Shown: positions 19,258 through 29,857, numbered from the stretch's first letter. The stretch: 64,000 nt of DNA from Candidatus Sulfotelmatobacter sp. (GCA_017883385.1 JADGNQ010000001.1:62001-126000), one strand, 5' to 3'. Made by a program: numbers and translations. Notes: generated by a model not told the origin, from the sequence alone.

Positions 19258-20672
19258 TGGCCTTGAACCCAGTTGAAATCTCCACCGACCAGTTTCGCCG
19301 TCTGGCCGAGCGTGTCACGAAACTGGCTGCGGAATATCTGGAGAACATTGATGCTCGGGTCGTTTCCCCGGCAACGGATGGAGCAGAGACGCTCCGACGG
19401 TTCCGCACCGCAATACCCGAGCAGGGAATCGGAGAAGAAGCCCTGAGCGCCCTGCCGGACGTGATGCGGCTATCTCGAGTGCAGAATGCGCGCTTCTTCG
19501 GCTACGTTCTGGGATCGGGCGAACCTGTCGGCGCCGTGGCCGACCTATTGGCCAGCGTCATCAACCAGAACGTGACCGCGTGGCGCTCGGGGCCAGCGGC
19601 CGCGGTGATCGAGCAGACGGTCGTGGAATGGCTAGCAGAAGCGATCGGCTGCCCTGGTTTTCGCGGGCATCTCACAGGAGGTGGTTCCTCCGCTAATCTG
19701 ATGGGCCTGACTATGGCCCGCGAGATCAAAGCATCTGCCAACGAAAAGGGGGTGGCCTCGGGCGGAGTAGTCTACGCCTCCAACGAGATCCACATGTCCA
19801 TTCCCAAGAGCGTGGCTCTGCTGGGAATTGGACGGGACAATCTGCGGCTCATTGCCACGGACGCCGCGTTCCGCATGATTCCCGAAGAACTCGAAGCACG
19901 AATCCTCGGTGACGAGGCTGCGGGCAAGACGCCGCTCGCCGTGGTGGCTTCGGCCGGCACGGTGAACACCGGCGCGATCGATCCGCTCCGAAAAATCGCA
20001 GAGATCGCCCGCCGGCATGGCGCATGGTTCCACATTGATGGTGCCTATGGTGCATTGGCTGCCATGGCCGATCGGACCAGGTTTGATGGGCTGGAACTGG
20101 CGGACTCGATTTCTCTGGATCCGCACAAATGGCTTTACCAGCCTTTGGACTGCGGCTGCCTTCTCTATCGCTCGTCCGAGGCAGCCCAGACAACTTTCGC
20201 GCACAGCGGCGACTACGCGCGTTCCCTCAGCGCGGATCCAGTGGAAGGATTTGTGTTTTTCGAAGAATCGCTGGAGTTGTCGCGTAGATTCCGAGCTCTG
20301 AAGCTATGGCTGTCGTTGCGTTTCCACGGATTCACCGCGTTTCGCCAGTCGATCGCGAAAGACATGGCCCAAGCTCGCCGCCTAGCCGCCGCGATTCAGC
20401 AGGTACCTGCACTCGAACTGCTGTCGCCGGTGGAACTGAGCGCGGTGTGCTTCCGCCATCGAGGAACGGGCGGGATACCGGACGGAGAACTGGACAGCTT
20501 CAACCTCGCACTGCTGAAGCGCGTTGTCGCCAGCGGGCGAGTCTATCTGTCAAATGCTTCGATTCGAGGCAAGTTCAGTCTCAGAGCTTGCGTTGTAAAC
20601 CATCGGACGAAGGACTCCGATATCGACAGCGTCATTCCAGAAGTGCTGGCGGCGGCAAGGGAACTCGGATAG
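19257..20672 (+). CDS. PLP-dependent group II (aromatic-L-amino-acid type) decarboxylase family protein
   Basis: GHLTGGGSSANLMGLTMARE, WFHIDGAYGA, DSISLDPHKWLYQPLDCGCLL. GTG start overlaps the previous TAG (TAGTG). Confidence 0.88.
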   Translation: MALNPVEISTDQFRRLAERVTKLAAEYLENIDARVVSPATDGAETLRRFRTAIPEQGIGEEALSALPDVMRLSRVQNARFFGYVLGSGEPVGAVADLLASVINQNVTAWRSGPAAAVIEQTVVEWLAEAIGCPGFRGHLTGGGSSANLMGLTMAREIKASANEKGVASGGVVYASNEIHMSIPKSVALLGIGRDNLRLIATDAAFRMIPEELEARILGDEAAGKTPLAVVASAGTVNTGAIDPLRKIAEIARRHGAWFHIDGAYGALAAMADRTRFDGLELADSISLDPHKWLYQPLDCGCLLYRSSEAAQTTFAHSGDYARSLSADPVEGFVFFEESLELSRRFRALKLWLSLRFHGFTAFRQSIAKDMAQARRLAAAIQQVPALELLSPVELSAVCFRHRGTGGIPDGELDSFNLALLKRVVASGRVYLSNASIRGKFSLRACVVNHRTKDSDIDSVIPEVLAAARELG

Positions 20673-20696
20673 GCCCTAGCACGCCGCGCGGCCGCA

Positions 20697-22946
20697 TTAC
20701 TTCAAGTTGACCGACTCCTTCAGTGGCAGACTCTGCGACGACCCACCGACCATGAAGGCGTAGTCTCCCGGGATCAACTGCCACCCGTTTTGCTCGACGT
20801 TGAAGATCGAGAGATACTTCGCGTCCACGTCGACCGTCACTGCCTTGCTCTCTCCGGCATTGAGTTTCACTTTGCTCCAGCCCACGAGCCGTTTCGGAGG
20901 CTCCGCCGCTGCGGCCGGCAGGGATGCGTAAACTTCTGCGACTTCTGCACCGGCGCGACTCCCCGTGTTGGTCACCGTGAAGGTCACACGCGGAGTTTTT
21001 CCCGTCGTCACCTTGAGATTCGAGTAGGAATACGTTGTATAGGAAAGGCCGTATCCAAAGGGGAACAACACTGGTTTCTTTTCCGCGTCGTACCACTTGT
21101 ATCCGACTTTCACGCCTTCGTTGTAGGTGACCTGGAACGCCGTCAGCCCAGCGGCGATCTGCTTCCAAACATCGGGCAAGCGGTAATTCGGAATCGACTC
21201 GGACGGAGGCTGCACGACGGTGGGATGCGGCAAGTCGGCCTCGCTCTTGGGGAACGTGAGAGGTAGCTTCGCACTCGGGTTGACGTCTCCAAAAATGACA
21301 TTCGCGACTGCCTCGGCCCCACGACTGCCCGCGTACCAAGCTTCGAGAACGGCGCTGACCTGGTCTACCCAGGGCATCGTCACGGGACCGCCGCTCTCAA
21401 TCACGACGATCGTGTGCGGGTTTGCCGCAGCGACCTTCGCGATCAGTTCATCTTGATGTTCCGGAAGAGACAGGCTCTCCAGGTCCATCCCCTCGCTCTC
21501 CCACTGGTAGGCGAAAACGATGGCCACATCGGCGGCCTTGGCCAAAGCCGCAGCGGCCGAAGGATCCGCACCTGAGTCGAACTGAACGTTCGCAGCCGGG
21601 GCTTTGGCTCGAATCGACTTCAGAGGCGAAGTGGGGAACCAGATCTTCTCCAGCCATCGTGTCTGGCCCTTGCCCGGCGGCATGATCGCGTTTCCGCCCG
21701 GAGGATCGACCTGCGCCGATCCGCCTCCCGAGATCATTCCCACGTCAGCATGTGGACCGATTACGGCGATGCTGTGGATTTTGGAAGTATCGAGCGGAAG
21801 CTGCACGTGATCATTCTTCAGCAGCACAGTGCTCTGCTCGGCAATCTTCTGCGCCACCTCGAGCCCGCCCACGACGTCAACCACGCTTTTCTGCAGCGGA
21901 TCGTCGATCACCCCTGTGGCGAACATGGCCCGCAGGATCCGGTGAACATGATCATCCAGTTCCGCCACCGGAATCTTGCCAGACTCCACCCCCTTCTTGA
22001 AATCGTCTCCATAGAAAATCCACCCCGGCTGCTCATGATCGAGACCGGCGGCCGAGGCCTTCTCCGCGCTATGCGTGCCTCCCCAATCGGAGAGCACAAA
22101 TCCTTTGAACTTCCAGTCCTTCTTCAAGAGATCGGTGAGCAGGTACTTGTTCTCGCAGGCGTAATCGCCGTTAAGCCGGTTGTAAGAGCACATCACAGCA
22201 GCCGCATCCGATTCCTGCAATCCAATTTCAAACGCGAGCAGGTCGCTCTCGCGGGCAGCGCGCTTGTCGATGTTTATGTTGACCGCATTGCGACCGCTCT
22301 CCTGATCGTTGAGGGCGTAATGCTTGATATCGCCGAGGACATGCTGCGCCTGCAGACCCTTCATCACCGATCCGACCATCTTCCCGGCCAGAACGGGATC
22401 CTCGCCCAGATACTCGAAGGTGCGGCCGTTGCGCGGCTCGCGAGTGAGATTGATGCCGCCACCAAGCGACATGTTGTAGCCCTGAGCGCGCAATTCGCGG
22501 CCGATCAGCGCTCCGTATTCATAGCCAGCATCGAGATCCCAACTCGCGGCGCCAGCCACATCGGCGGGCAAGGCGGTCGAGTAGCGGCCATTCTCGCCGC
22601 TGCTCCGCACTCCGTACGCGGCGTCCGACATCTGGATAGCGGGAATGTCCAGCCGTGGAATGGCTGGCACGTATCCCGCGCCGCCGTTCGAGTGCACGGC
22701 CAGCGGGCTCATCGGGCTGAGCCCCACCATGCCCGTCCCGTGAAGCAGCGAGACCTTCTCGTCCAGCGTCATTTCCTTAACGACCATCGAGGCGCGCTCG
22801 TCGGGAGAGAGGCTGGGATTCATCCAGGGATGCGGCTTGCCGCCAGACTGCGCGACAGCGGACACCAGGAACAGGGTGAAGATCAGGATCGTAAAAGGGA
22901 AAAGCAGGAAGATCGACGGCTGTTTGTCGGATTGCAGGGGCATCAT
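20697..22946 (-). CDS. Exported GH3 beta-glucosidase with C-terminal fibronectin-III-like domain
   Basis: MSLGGGINLTREPRNGRTFEYLGEDPVLAGKM, GFVLSDWGGTHSAEKA; signal peptide after MMPLQSDKQPS. Confidence 0.94.
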   Translation of the reverse strand: MMPLQSDKQPSIFLLFPFTILIFTLFLVSAVAQSGGKPHPWMNPSLSPDERASMVVKEMTLDEKVSLLHGTGMVGLSPMSPLAVHSNGGAGYVPAIPRLDIPAIQMSDAAYGVRSSGENGRYSTALPADVAGAASWDLDAGYEYGALIGRELRAQGYNMSLGGGINLTREPRNGRTFEYLGEDPVLAGKMVGSVMKGLQAQHVLGDIKHYALNDQESGRNAVNINIDKRAARESDLLAFEIGLQESDAAAVMCSYNRLNGDYACENKYLLTDLLKKDWKFKGFVLSDWGGTHSAEKASAAGLDHEQPGWIFYGDDFKKGVESGKIPVAELDDHVHRILRAMFATGVIDDPLQKSVVDVVGGLEVAQKIAEQSTVLLKNDHVQLPLDTSKIHSIAVIGPHADVGMISGGGSAQVDPPGGNAIMPPGKGQTRWLEKIWFPTSPLKSIRAKAPAANVQFDSGADPSAAAALAKAADVAIVFAYQWESEGMDLESLSLPEHQDELIAKVAAANPHTIVVIESGGPVTMPWVDQVSAVLEAWYAGSRGAEAVANVIFGDVNPSAKLPLTFPKSEADLPHPTVVQPPSESIPNYRLPDVWKQIAAGLTAFQVTYNEGVKVGYKWYDAEKKPVLFPFGYGLSYTTYSYSNLKVTTGKTPRVTFTVTNTGSRAGAEVAEVYASLPAAAAEPPKRLVGWSKVKLNAGESKAVTVDVDAKYLSIFNVEQNGWQLIPGDYAFMVGGSSQSLPLKESVNLK

Positions 22947-23090
22947 CCAACCTCCGGAATTGTGTGCAAAATCGATATTGTAGCAGCTTGCGTCGGCATC
23001 GTCTCGTCGCGCACTTTGGAGAACCTGATTTCCCAACAGCGGTCTCAACCCGGCTGTGCAGGACAGGAGGACCGGCTTTACACTAAAGAT

Positions 23091-24731
23091 GTGAAGATTG
23101 CCCTCGGCCAAATCAATCCCACGGTCGGAGATTTCTCCGGCAACGCCGCCAAGATCATCGATTTCTCGCTGCGGGCTCTGGAGGGTGGCGCCAGACTGAT
23201 TCTGTTTCCCGAACTGTCGGTATCTGGCTATCCGCCACGGGACCTCGTCGAACAGCCTTCATTCGTGGCGCGGAGCCGCGAGACTGTGGAACGGATAGCG
23301 TCGGAAACCCGCGGAATTGCCGTGATCTGCGGGTTGGTTACGCCCGCCCACTCCGACACGGGTAAGGCAGTCATGAACTCCGCAGCCTTGCTCATGGACG
23401 GTAAGGTCGCCTTCGTCCAGTCGAAGATGCTCCTTCCTACCTACGACGTTTTCGACGAGATGCGCAACTTCGCTCCCGCCAAGAGCCAGGAACTGTTCTC
23501 GTTCTGCGGCAATCGCATGGCGCTCACCATATGTGAAGATGCTTGGAATGACAAGCGCTTCTGGCGCAAGCAGTTGTACACCATAGATCCGGTGGAATCC
23601 CTCATTCAGGCGGGCGGAAACTTTGTGCTGAATATTTCGGCCTCGCCGTTCTGGATCGGCAAGCGCGAGTTTCGCCGCGATATGCTGGCCAGCATCGCAC
23701 GCCAGCACAAGGTGCCCGTCGTGCTGGTCAATCAAGTCGGCGGCAACGACAGCCTCGTGTTCGACGGCTCCAGCCTGGTCCTCAATCGCGAGGGGCAGGT
23801 CATCGCGCAGGGCCGCTCCTTCGAAGAAGACCTCGTTTACTTCGATTCCGCCTCCCTTTCGGGAGAGATGCACGAGCAGATTGCCGGGGACGAAGCCAGC
23901 GTGTACTCCGCCTTGGTGCTGGGTACGCGCGATTACATGCACAAGTGCGGATTTCAAAAGGCGATCATCGGCCTGAGTGGTGGCATCGATTCCGCATTGA
24001 CAGCTGTCATCGCGGCAGATGCTGTCGGGCCGGAAAACGTCATTGGTGTCGGCATGCCAGGTCCTTATTCGTCTCCGGGTTCGATCGACGACGCCCGTGC
24101 CTTGGCGAAAAATCTCGGCATCCGATTCGAGTTGCTTTCGATCAATCCCGCCTGCGAAGCCTACCGTCAGACGTTGCAGGGCGTGTTTGCCGGACAGAAA
24201 GAAGATGTGACCGAAGAGAATATCCAGTCGCGGGCACGGGGCACCCTGCTCATGGCGTTGTCGAACAAATTCGGAGCGATCGTACTCTCAACCGGCAACA
24301 AGAGCGAACTGGGAGTAGGCTACTGCACGCTCTACGGTGACATGGTGGGAGGCCTGGCGGTCATTTCTGACGTTCCTAAGACGTTGGTTTATCGCGTGAG
24401 CCAGTACGTGAATTCACGGCGCGCTGTGATTCCGCAAGCCACTCTGGAAAAGCCGCCGTCGGCCGAGTTGCGGCCTGACCAGAAAGACAGCGACTCCCTG
24501 CCGCCCTACGAAATCCTGGACGCCGTACTCGAAGACTACGTCGAAGATTCCCATCCGGCGGACCGTATTGCGTCCGAGCGTGGACTCGACATTGAAGTGG
24601 TGCGGTGCGTCATCCGCATGGTCGACCGCGCCGAATACAAGCGTCAGCAAGCGGCTCCTGGCCTCAAGATCTCTCCCAAGGCCTTCGGCTACGGGCGCCG
24701 TTTCCCGATTGCCGCTAAGTGCGAGGCTTGA
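23091..24731 (+). CDS. nadE: Glutamine-dependent NAD+ synthase
   Basis: GTG start VKIALGQINPTVGDFSGN (nitrilase domain); IGLSGGIDSALTAVIAADA and STGNKSELGVGYCTLYGD (synthetase domain). Confidence 0.95.
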   Translation: MKIALGQINPTVGDFSGNAAKIIDFSLRALEGGARLILFPELSVSGYPPRDLVEQPSFVARSRETVERIASETRGIAVICGLVTPAHSDTGKAVMNSAALLMDGKVAFVQSKMLLPTYDVFDEMRNFAPAKSQELFSFCGNRMALTICEDAWNDKRFWRKQLYTIDPVESLIQAGGNFVLNISASPFWIGKREFRRDMLASIARQHKVPVVLVNQVGGNDSLVFDGSSLVLNREGQVIAQGRSFEEDLVYFDSASLSGEMHEQIAGDEASVYSALVLGTRDYMHKCGFQKAIIGLSGGIDSALTAVIAADAVGPENVIGVGMPGPYSSPGSIDDARALAKNLGIRFELLSINPACEAYRQTLQGVFAGQKEDVTEENIQSRARGTLLMALSNKFGAIVLSTGNKSELGVGYCTLYGDMVGGLAVISDVPKTLVYRVSQYVNSRRAVIPQATLEKPPSAELRPDQKDSDSLPPYEILDAVLEDYVEDSHPADRIASERGLDIEVVRCVIRMVDRAEYKRQQAAPGLKISPKAFGYGRRFPIAAKCEA

Positions 24732-24806
24732 AGTATCCTAAGTCTGACGTATCCTGAATGATCGCTTGCCGAAACTCACCAAGACCCTGAACGCGAAAGG
24801 AAGCGC

Positions 24807-25730
24807 ATGCGCAGTTTTCTGAAGTCGATGTTGATCGTTGTGTTAGTGGGCGGTCTGGCCGCAGCCCAGTCAGGTACAGCAAAGCCGTCTGCAGCCAAGT
24901 CCCCCGAGAAGTCCGGAGAAAAGCCTGCGGAGATTGGGTCCGCGAATCTTCCGTCAGAAGCCACGGTTGACGCCTTCCTTAAGCAGCAGTTTGGGTACGA
25001 GGCGGATTTGAGCTGGAAGATCTCCAGCATCAAGCCTTCGCCGGTCGGGGGATTGGCGGAAGTAACCGTCGTGTTGGCGAACCAGCAAGGCCAGCAGTTG
25101 ACCCGCTTCTTCGTTGCTCCCGACGGCGAACATGCTCTGGTCGGCGAAGTGATTCCGTTCGGCGCTCACCCATTTGATCCGGCGAAAAAGCTACTGCAGA
25201 AGGGAATCACTGGCCCGGAGCGCGGCCCCAAGGATGCACTCGTCACGATCGTCGAATTCGGCGACCTGCAGTGTCCGGCCTGCAAAGCGGCGCAGCCCAC
25301 GATCGAAGCACTGGTAGCCGCCGAGCCCAGCGCGCGGTTCGTATTCCAGAATTTTCCGCTGGAAATGCACAATTGGGCGGCGAAGGGTGCGGCCTATGCT
25401 GACTGCGTCGGCCGCGCTTCGAACGATGCGTTCTGGAAATTCATCTCAAAGACCTATGAGACGCAAACTGACATTACCGCCGCGACCGCGGACGAGAAGC
25501 TCACAGCACTCGCCGACGGGGCGGGCGTAAAAGGCGCCGAAATTGCCGCCTGCGCCGCCATGCCTGAGACCAAGGCTCGGGTGGATGCGTCGATCGCCCT
25601 GGGAAAATCTGCGGACGTGACTGGTACACCGACGATCTTCATCAATGGACGCAAGATCGGAAGCTTCGATGCGCGCCTGTCGGATGTGTACAAGAGCCTA
25701 GTCGAGTTCGCGGCGAAACAAGGAAAGTAG
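24807..25730 (+). CDS. Exported DsbA-family thioredoxin-like protein
   Basis: Signal peptide; VEFGDLQCPACKAAQP (CPAC), VTGTPTIFINGRKI cis-Pro region. Confidence 0.9.
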   Translation: MRSFLKSMLIVVLVGGLAAAQSGTAKPSAAKSPEKSGEKPAEIGSANLPSEATVDAFLKQQFGYEADLSWKISSIKPSPVGGLAEVTVVLANQQGQQLTRFFVAPDGEHALVGEVIPFGAHPFDPAKKLLQKGITGPERGPKDALVTIVEFGDLQCPACKAAQPTIEALVAAEPSARFVFQNFPLEMHNWAAKGAAYADCVGRASNDAFWKFISKTYETQTDITAATADEKLTALADGAGVKGAEIAACAAMPETKARVDASIALGKSADVTGTPTIFINGRKIGSFDARLSDVYKSLVEFAAKQGK

Positions 25731-25782
25731 TCGAGACTCGTCTCTTACCGAAGCCTGAGGTCTGAGATCCGACGCCTCTTGG

Positions 25783-27645
25783 CTACTTCTCGCTCAGCCA
25801 AATCTCACTGGTCGTCCGGTTCGTGTTTATCAGCACGTGCGGGGTGATGACGATCATGAGTTCGTCGGTGTCAGATTGCTTGCTGTTATTGACCATGGCT
25901 TGATTGAGAATAGGAAGAAATCCCAGGCCCGGGAGCCCGCTCATTGACAGCGTATCGGTCATCGATATTTCGCCGGCCACCACTGCGGGTTCGCCATCTT
26001 TCAGAGTGATGCTCCCCTTGTACTCCCGGTTCGAGATGACCGGCACACCGTTGGCGGATTGCCCGGTAAGCGAGCGCACCTGCAGTTCGAGTTGCAGGCT
26101 GACATCGCCGTTGCCGTGAATGATTGGCTTCGCCTTCATATTCAATCCAATATCCTCATAGCTGACCGAGGGGAATGGAGGAACATAGGTCTGGTTTCCC
26201 AGCACCTGGGAAATCTGCGGAGAGTTGAAGATCGGAGCGTAGCTGGCATTCAGGATCGGGAAACGTTCTCCCAGATGGAACGTGGAGTCGTTGCCCTGGC
26301 TGGCGAGCATGGTCATGTGTTCCAGGCTGCGCGTCCAGGATTCGTTGAGGGAGAGAGACGCGACCAGTTGGTCGAGGCTCAGGCCCATGAAGGTGAGGCC
26401 GCCTCCGAACGTGGCCAGAGGCTGGCTGAAGATCGAATTCTGCTGCCCTCCCAGTTGAGCCAGTAGACCGGCAAGCGATGTGCCCCCTGCCTGGTTAATG
26501 CCGCCGGAGGCGACAAGTTGGTTGATCAAGTCCTGGATGTTCTGCCCGCCCAGCCCCGCGAGCGCCGCGGCGGGAATGTTGAACATATTGAAGGTGTTGG
26601 GAACGTGTACGCCAATATTGCGCGTGAGCTGGTGGTTGATCTGGAACACGTGGACATCGAGCATCACTTGCGGCCGTTCGTTGCTGAACTGAGCCAAGAG
26701 CTTAGCGCAGGCCTCGAGGATGGGTTGAGGGGCGCGCACTTCGATCTCGCCCGCGGTCTGTCCCGAACTAATGAACCGCACGTCGAACATGGTGCGCAAT
26801 GTGGTAACCACCTCGGTCACTTCCTGCGGCGAGGAGTGCGCTGGCAGTACAAATGTTCGCAGCGACATGCGGTCGAACTGCTTGTGGTTCTCCGGGTTGT
26901 CGGCGGCGATCAGAAGCTGGTGCGCGTCGAGAGCCGACCACATCGCCTTGCTTACCTGGCACGCGAGTTTCAGGGCGGTAAAGAAATCTACGTCGTCAAC
27001 GTTGAAACGTACTTCCCGGTTCGGCATCGAATCGTCAAACTGGGTGGTAACTCCGTAGGCCATGGCGAGTTCGCTGAAAAGTCCGCGAGCCGGCCCGCTG
27101 AAATGGAAAGTCGCCCGGTCGTTCTTAGGCTCGATGTGGATTTCGCCGGTGTCCGCCAACCGCGCGGGTAGGGCTCTGGGCACTTCTGGAACGGGTTCCC
27201 GGTTGGCTTCTGCGAGGCGCTCACGGGCGAACGCGTTTTCGGGGTCGAGATTGAGCGCCGCACGAAACTCGCCGGCGGCGAGGGTATGCGAATCTTCCAA
27301 CAGCAGGAGGTTTCCGCGCTCCACGTGGTTGAACACAAGCTGCGCTTTCACCAGTTCGCGGGCAGTCCGAAACTGGGGATTTTGCGGCATCAGCCTGGTG
27401 GCTTCGTCGAACTGGGTGAAGGCCTCTTCAAGGTGTTTGTCATCCCGGAGCTTAAGGCCGCGGGCAAAGGCGGTACGAGCCTCTTTCAGCTCTTTCTTCG
27501 AGAGGATGCAGTTGACGCCCCCAGGAATTCCGTTGCCACAGGAAATTGGCGGAGCGGAGGAGGGATCGTCGCCGCCGCAGAACGCGGGCGAAGCCAGCGT
27601 GGCCGTCAGAACTCCCACCGCGAAGATAAACGCTGTCCGCCGCAT
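25783..27645 (-). CDS. TPR-containing secretin (type II/III secretion system outer-membrane family)
   Basis: N-terminal TPR-like repeats; secretin C-terminus VVAGEISMTDTLSMSGLPGLGFLPILNQ...TDELMIVITPHVL. Confidence 0.87.
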   Translation of the reverse strand: MRRTAFIFAVGVLTATLASPAFCGGDDPSSAPPISCGNGIPGGVNCILSKKELKEARTAFARGLKLRDDKHLEEAFTQFDEATRLMPQNPQFRTARELVKAQLVFNHVERGNLLLLEDSHTLAAGEFRAALNLDPENAFARERLAEANREPVPEVPRALPARLADTGEIHIEPKNDRATFHFSGPARGLFSELAMAYGVTTQFDDSMPNREVRFNVDDVDFFTALKLACQVSKAMWSALDAHQLLIAADNPENHKQFDRMSLRTFVLPAHSSPQEVTEVVTTLRTMFDVRFISSGQTAGEIEVRAPQPILEACAKLLAQFSNERPQVMLDVHVFQINHQLTRNIGVHVPNTFNMFNIPAAALAGLGGQNIQDLINQLVASGGINQAGGTSLAGLLAQLGGQQNSIFSQPLATFGGGLTFMGLSLDQLVASLSLNESWTRSLEHMTMLASQGNDSTFHLGERFPILNASYAPIFNSPQISQVLGNQTYVPPFPSVSYEDIGLNMKAKPIIHGNGDVSLQLELQVRSLTGQSANGVPVISNREYKGSITLKDGEPAVVAGEISMTDTLSMSGLPGLGFLPILNQAMVNNSKQSDTDELMIVITPHVLINTNRTTSEIWLSEK

Positions 27646-27785
27646 TGGTCTGATTTTAACGTGCTTTCTGGGAGTTCGGATCACGCCGATGGACCTCGTA
27701 CCTCCGGCCTCAACGGCCTGATTCCGAAAGTTAGACCATTTACAGAACGATAAATCGGCCACGCCTTGCAAAGTGTTTGCGGATC

Positions 27786-27850
27786 GTAGAGACGTAGCTT
27801 GCTACGTCTCGCTTGCACGGGCGTGGAAGGGGTTGCAAGCAAAGTCTCTA
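27786..27850. repeat. Compound hairpin repeat (GAGACGTAGC-TT-GCTACGTCTC plus GCTTGCA/TGCAAGC)
   Basis: Perfect 10-bp inverted arms at 27789-27798 / 27801-27810; second stem 27811-27817 / 27834-27840. Confidence 0.85.
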
Positions 27851-28639
27851 AGACAGCATCAGGCGTTCAATTCCACGGGCCTTGCCGGTCGTTTCGTCAC
27901 AGTCAATGACTACCGCGCACAACCGCACATCCCCCGTGGCGGGCTCGAACCGCACCGGCATTCCGCTCAGGAACTTCCCCACGACCAGCTCTTTCTTCAC
28001 GCCGATCACGCCGTCGTAGGGACCGGTCATGCCGACATCGGTGACGTAGGCCGTTCCATTGGGCAAGACGCGTTCGTCCGCCGTCGGCACGTGCGTGTGC
28101 GTGCCGACCACCGCGGTGACGCGACCGTCAAGGTACCATCCCAGCGAAATCTTTTCCGACGTTGCCTCGGCGTGGAAATCCACAAAAATCACTTTGGCTT
28201 CAATCTTCTTCAGAAGCTGGTCGACCGTTCGGAAGGGATCGTCATTCGACGCCATGAAGACCCGCCCCTGCAGGTTGATAACGGCATAGGGAATTTTGGC
28301 CTTGGAGCCCTCGTAGAGGCCGCGGCCTGGCATGTCCGCCGGATAGTTGGCAGGACGCAGCACCCGCCGCGCCGGTCCATGTCCATTGCCCTCGACCATC
28401 TGGAAATAGTCGACGATTTCGCGCTTGTCCCAGACGTGGTTGCCGGTCGTGATCACGTCGATGTTGAGTTCGAAGAGTTCTTCCGCCAGTGCAGGAGTGA
28501 TGCCGAAGCCAGCCGCGGAGTTCTCGCCGTTGGCAATAATCAAGTCGATGGCGTGATCGTGCACGATCCCCGGGAGGCGATCTTTAACAATCACTCGTCC
28601 GGGCCGTCCAAAAATGTCGCCGATGAAGAGAATTCGCAT
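27848..28639 (-). CDS. YmdB-family metallophosphoesterase
   Basis: MRILFIGDIFGRPGRVIV, IANGENSAAGFGI, TTGNHVWDKREI, VVGTHTHVPTADERVLPNGTAYVTDVGMTGPYDGVIG. Confidence 0.94.
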   Translation of the reverse strand: MRILFIGDIFGRPGRVIVKDRLPGIVHDHAIDLIIANGENSAAGFGITPALAEELFELNIDVITTGNHVWDKREIVDYFQMVEGNGHGPARRVLRPANYPADMPGRGLYEGSKAKIPYAVINLQGRVFMASNDDPFRTVDQLLKKIEAKVIFVDFHAEATSEKISLGWYLDGRVTAVVGTHTHVPTADERVLPNGTAYVTDVGMTGPYDGVIGVKKELVVGKFLSGMPVRFEPATGDVRLCAVVIDCDETTGKARGIERLMLS

Positions 28640-28717
28640 GTCAGCAGAGGCAAAAGTTGATGGTACCACGCGCTCCAGAGTCGCCTCAGGCGGGCGGTTC
28701 TTGCCGAGCGTTCAATC

Positions 28718-29857
28718 TCAGCGCGGCAGCTTAGGGAGATCGGTGCGCGCGAGCACTGTGCCCCAGGCATCAAGCACGTAGACATCGGTCCACGGTGCGG
28801 CCGGTTTCTGCCGCGCGGCAGTATCCACAAGGCTGAAAGTGATCGTAGTTCTGGGCGAGGTGCAACCGGTCAGTTGGCGAACGTCGTCAGGCCCCGCCTC
28901 ATCCGACCCCGGAAGATGCGCTAGGCGTGCAATTTTTCCATGCGTTGGGCCGGCGTGCAGCACGACCTCGACCGCTCCGGCTAGATTCTGGCAGTGCATG
29001 GGAATCTGGATCTCCCATTCCTTCGAGCTGTTCTTCCTGACCGTAGGCTCCTCCGCAAATACGACAACCGGCGGATTCCCGCCCGGCGAGGCATAAAACT
29101 CAGGCCAGCGTCGCTCGAATTCAATGCTCGCCACGACATAGGCGCGGCTCAACTCGTGGTCACGCTCCTCCCAGCACGGATGCATGGCGTAAAGCGTCGC
29201 CCTATTTGTGCCAATGCCTCGCGCGTGCAACAGATGGTGAAGCGCGGGGACGAAGTCGGGATGATAGCCCGCGCGGGCCATCAGCATCAGGCCTTCACGG
29301 TCGGCTTCCAGTTCCATCTGGCGACAAAACCTGCCCATATCCGCGGAGGCCTTCTCTGAGCTCGCCCATGAAGCTGAAGGCAGGCTCGGATCGCCCAACA
29401 CGATGGCGCTACCACCGCCATTCTCCAGATTCTTCTGGTACAGATACCGTCGGGCCCAGTCGCGGCGCAGGACGTGTGCGATTTCGTGCGACAGGATCGC
29501 TGCCCACAGTCCGGTGCTCGGACCGGCAAGCCGTGCCAGTCCGCTCTCGACATAAATAGTTCCATCCGGGGACGAGTAAGCGTTGAGCTCGTCGTCGTCG
29601 ACAATCCGCATCTGCCATGTAAACTTGACGCCCGCTGGCGCGCGAATCTGCTCCACCAGTCGTTCGAATACGAGTCGACCGGTAGCGTAGCGGCCCGAAG
29701 CAGCATTGCTCTGCGTCATGAGTTTAGGGTTCAGGCGGGCTGCAGCTTCCATGTCGAGGTTGAACTTGTCAGGGACTTCTGGCGTGGCCAGATCCTGTTG
29801 GGCAGCTGCGAAAGCGCAGCACAATAGTGAAGAGAACATTAAGAGGATGGTGCGCAT
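28718..29857 (-). CDS. Exported M48-family metallopeptidase
   Basis: ILSHEIAHVLRRDW (HExxH) and downstream LEADREGLMLMARAGY. Confidence 0.9.
   Translation of the reverse strand: MRTILLMFSSLLCCAFAAAQQDLATPEVPDKFNLDMEAAARLNPKLMTQSNAASGRYATGRLVFERLVEQIRAPAGVKFTWQMRIVDDDELNAYSSPDGTIYVESGLARLAGPSTGLWAAILSHEIAHVLRRDWARRYLYQKNLENGGGSAIVLGDPSLPSASWASSEKASADMGRFCRQMELEADREGLMLMARAGYHPDFVPALHHLLHARGIGTNRATLYAMHPCWEERDHELSRAYVVASIEFERRWPEFYASPGGNPPVVVFAEEPTVRKNSSKEWEIQIPMHCQNLAGAVEVVLHAGPTHGKIARLAHLPGSDEAGPDDVRQLTGCTSPRTTITFSLVDTAARQKPAAPWTDVYVLDAWGTVLARTDLPKLPR

Noticed and set aside
21750-23090. Upstream part of the 993-aa plus-strand ORF
   Set aside because: Runs antisense through the GH3 gene; Arg/His/Val-rich translation lacks family motifs. 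The real NadE starts at GTG 23091.
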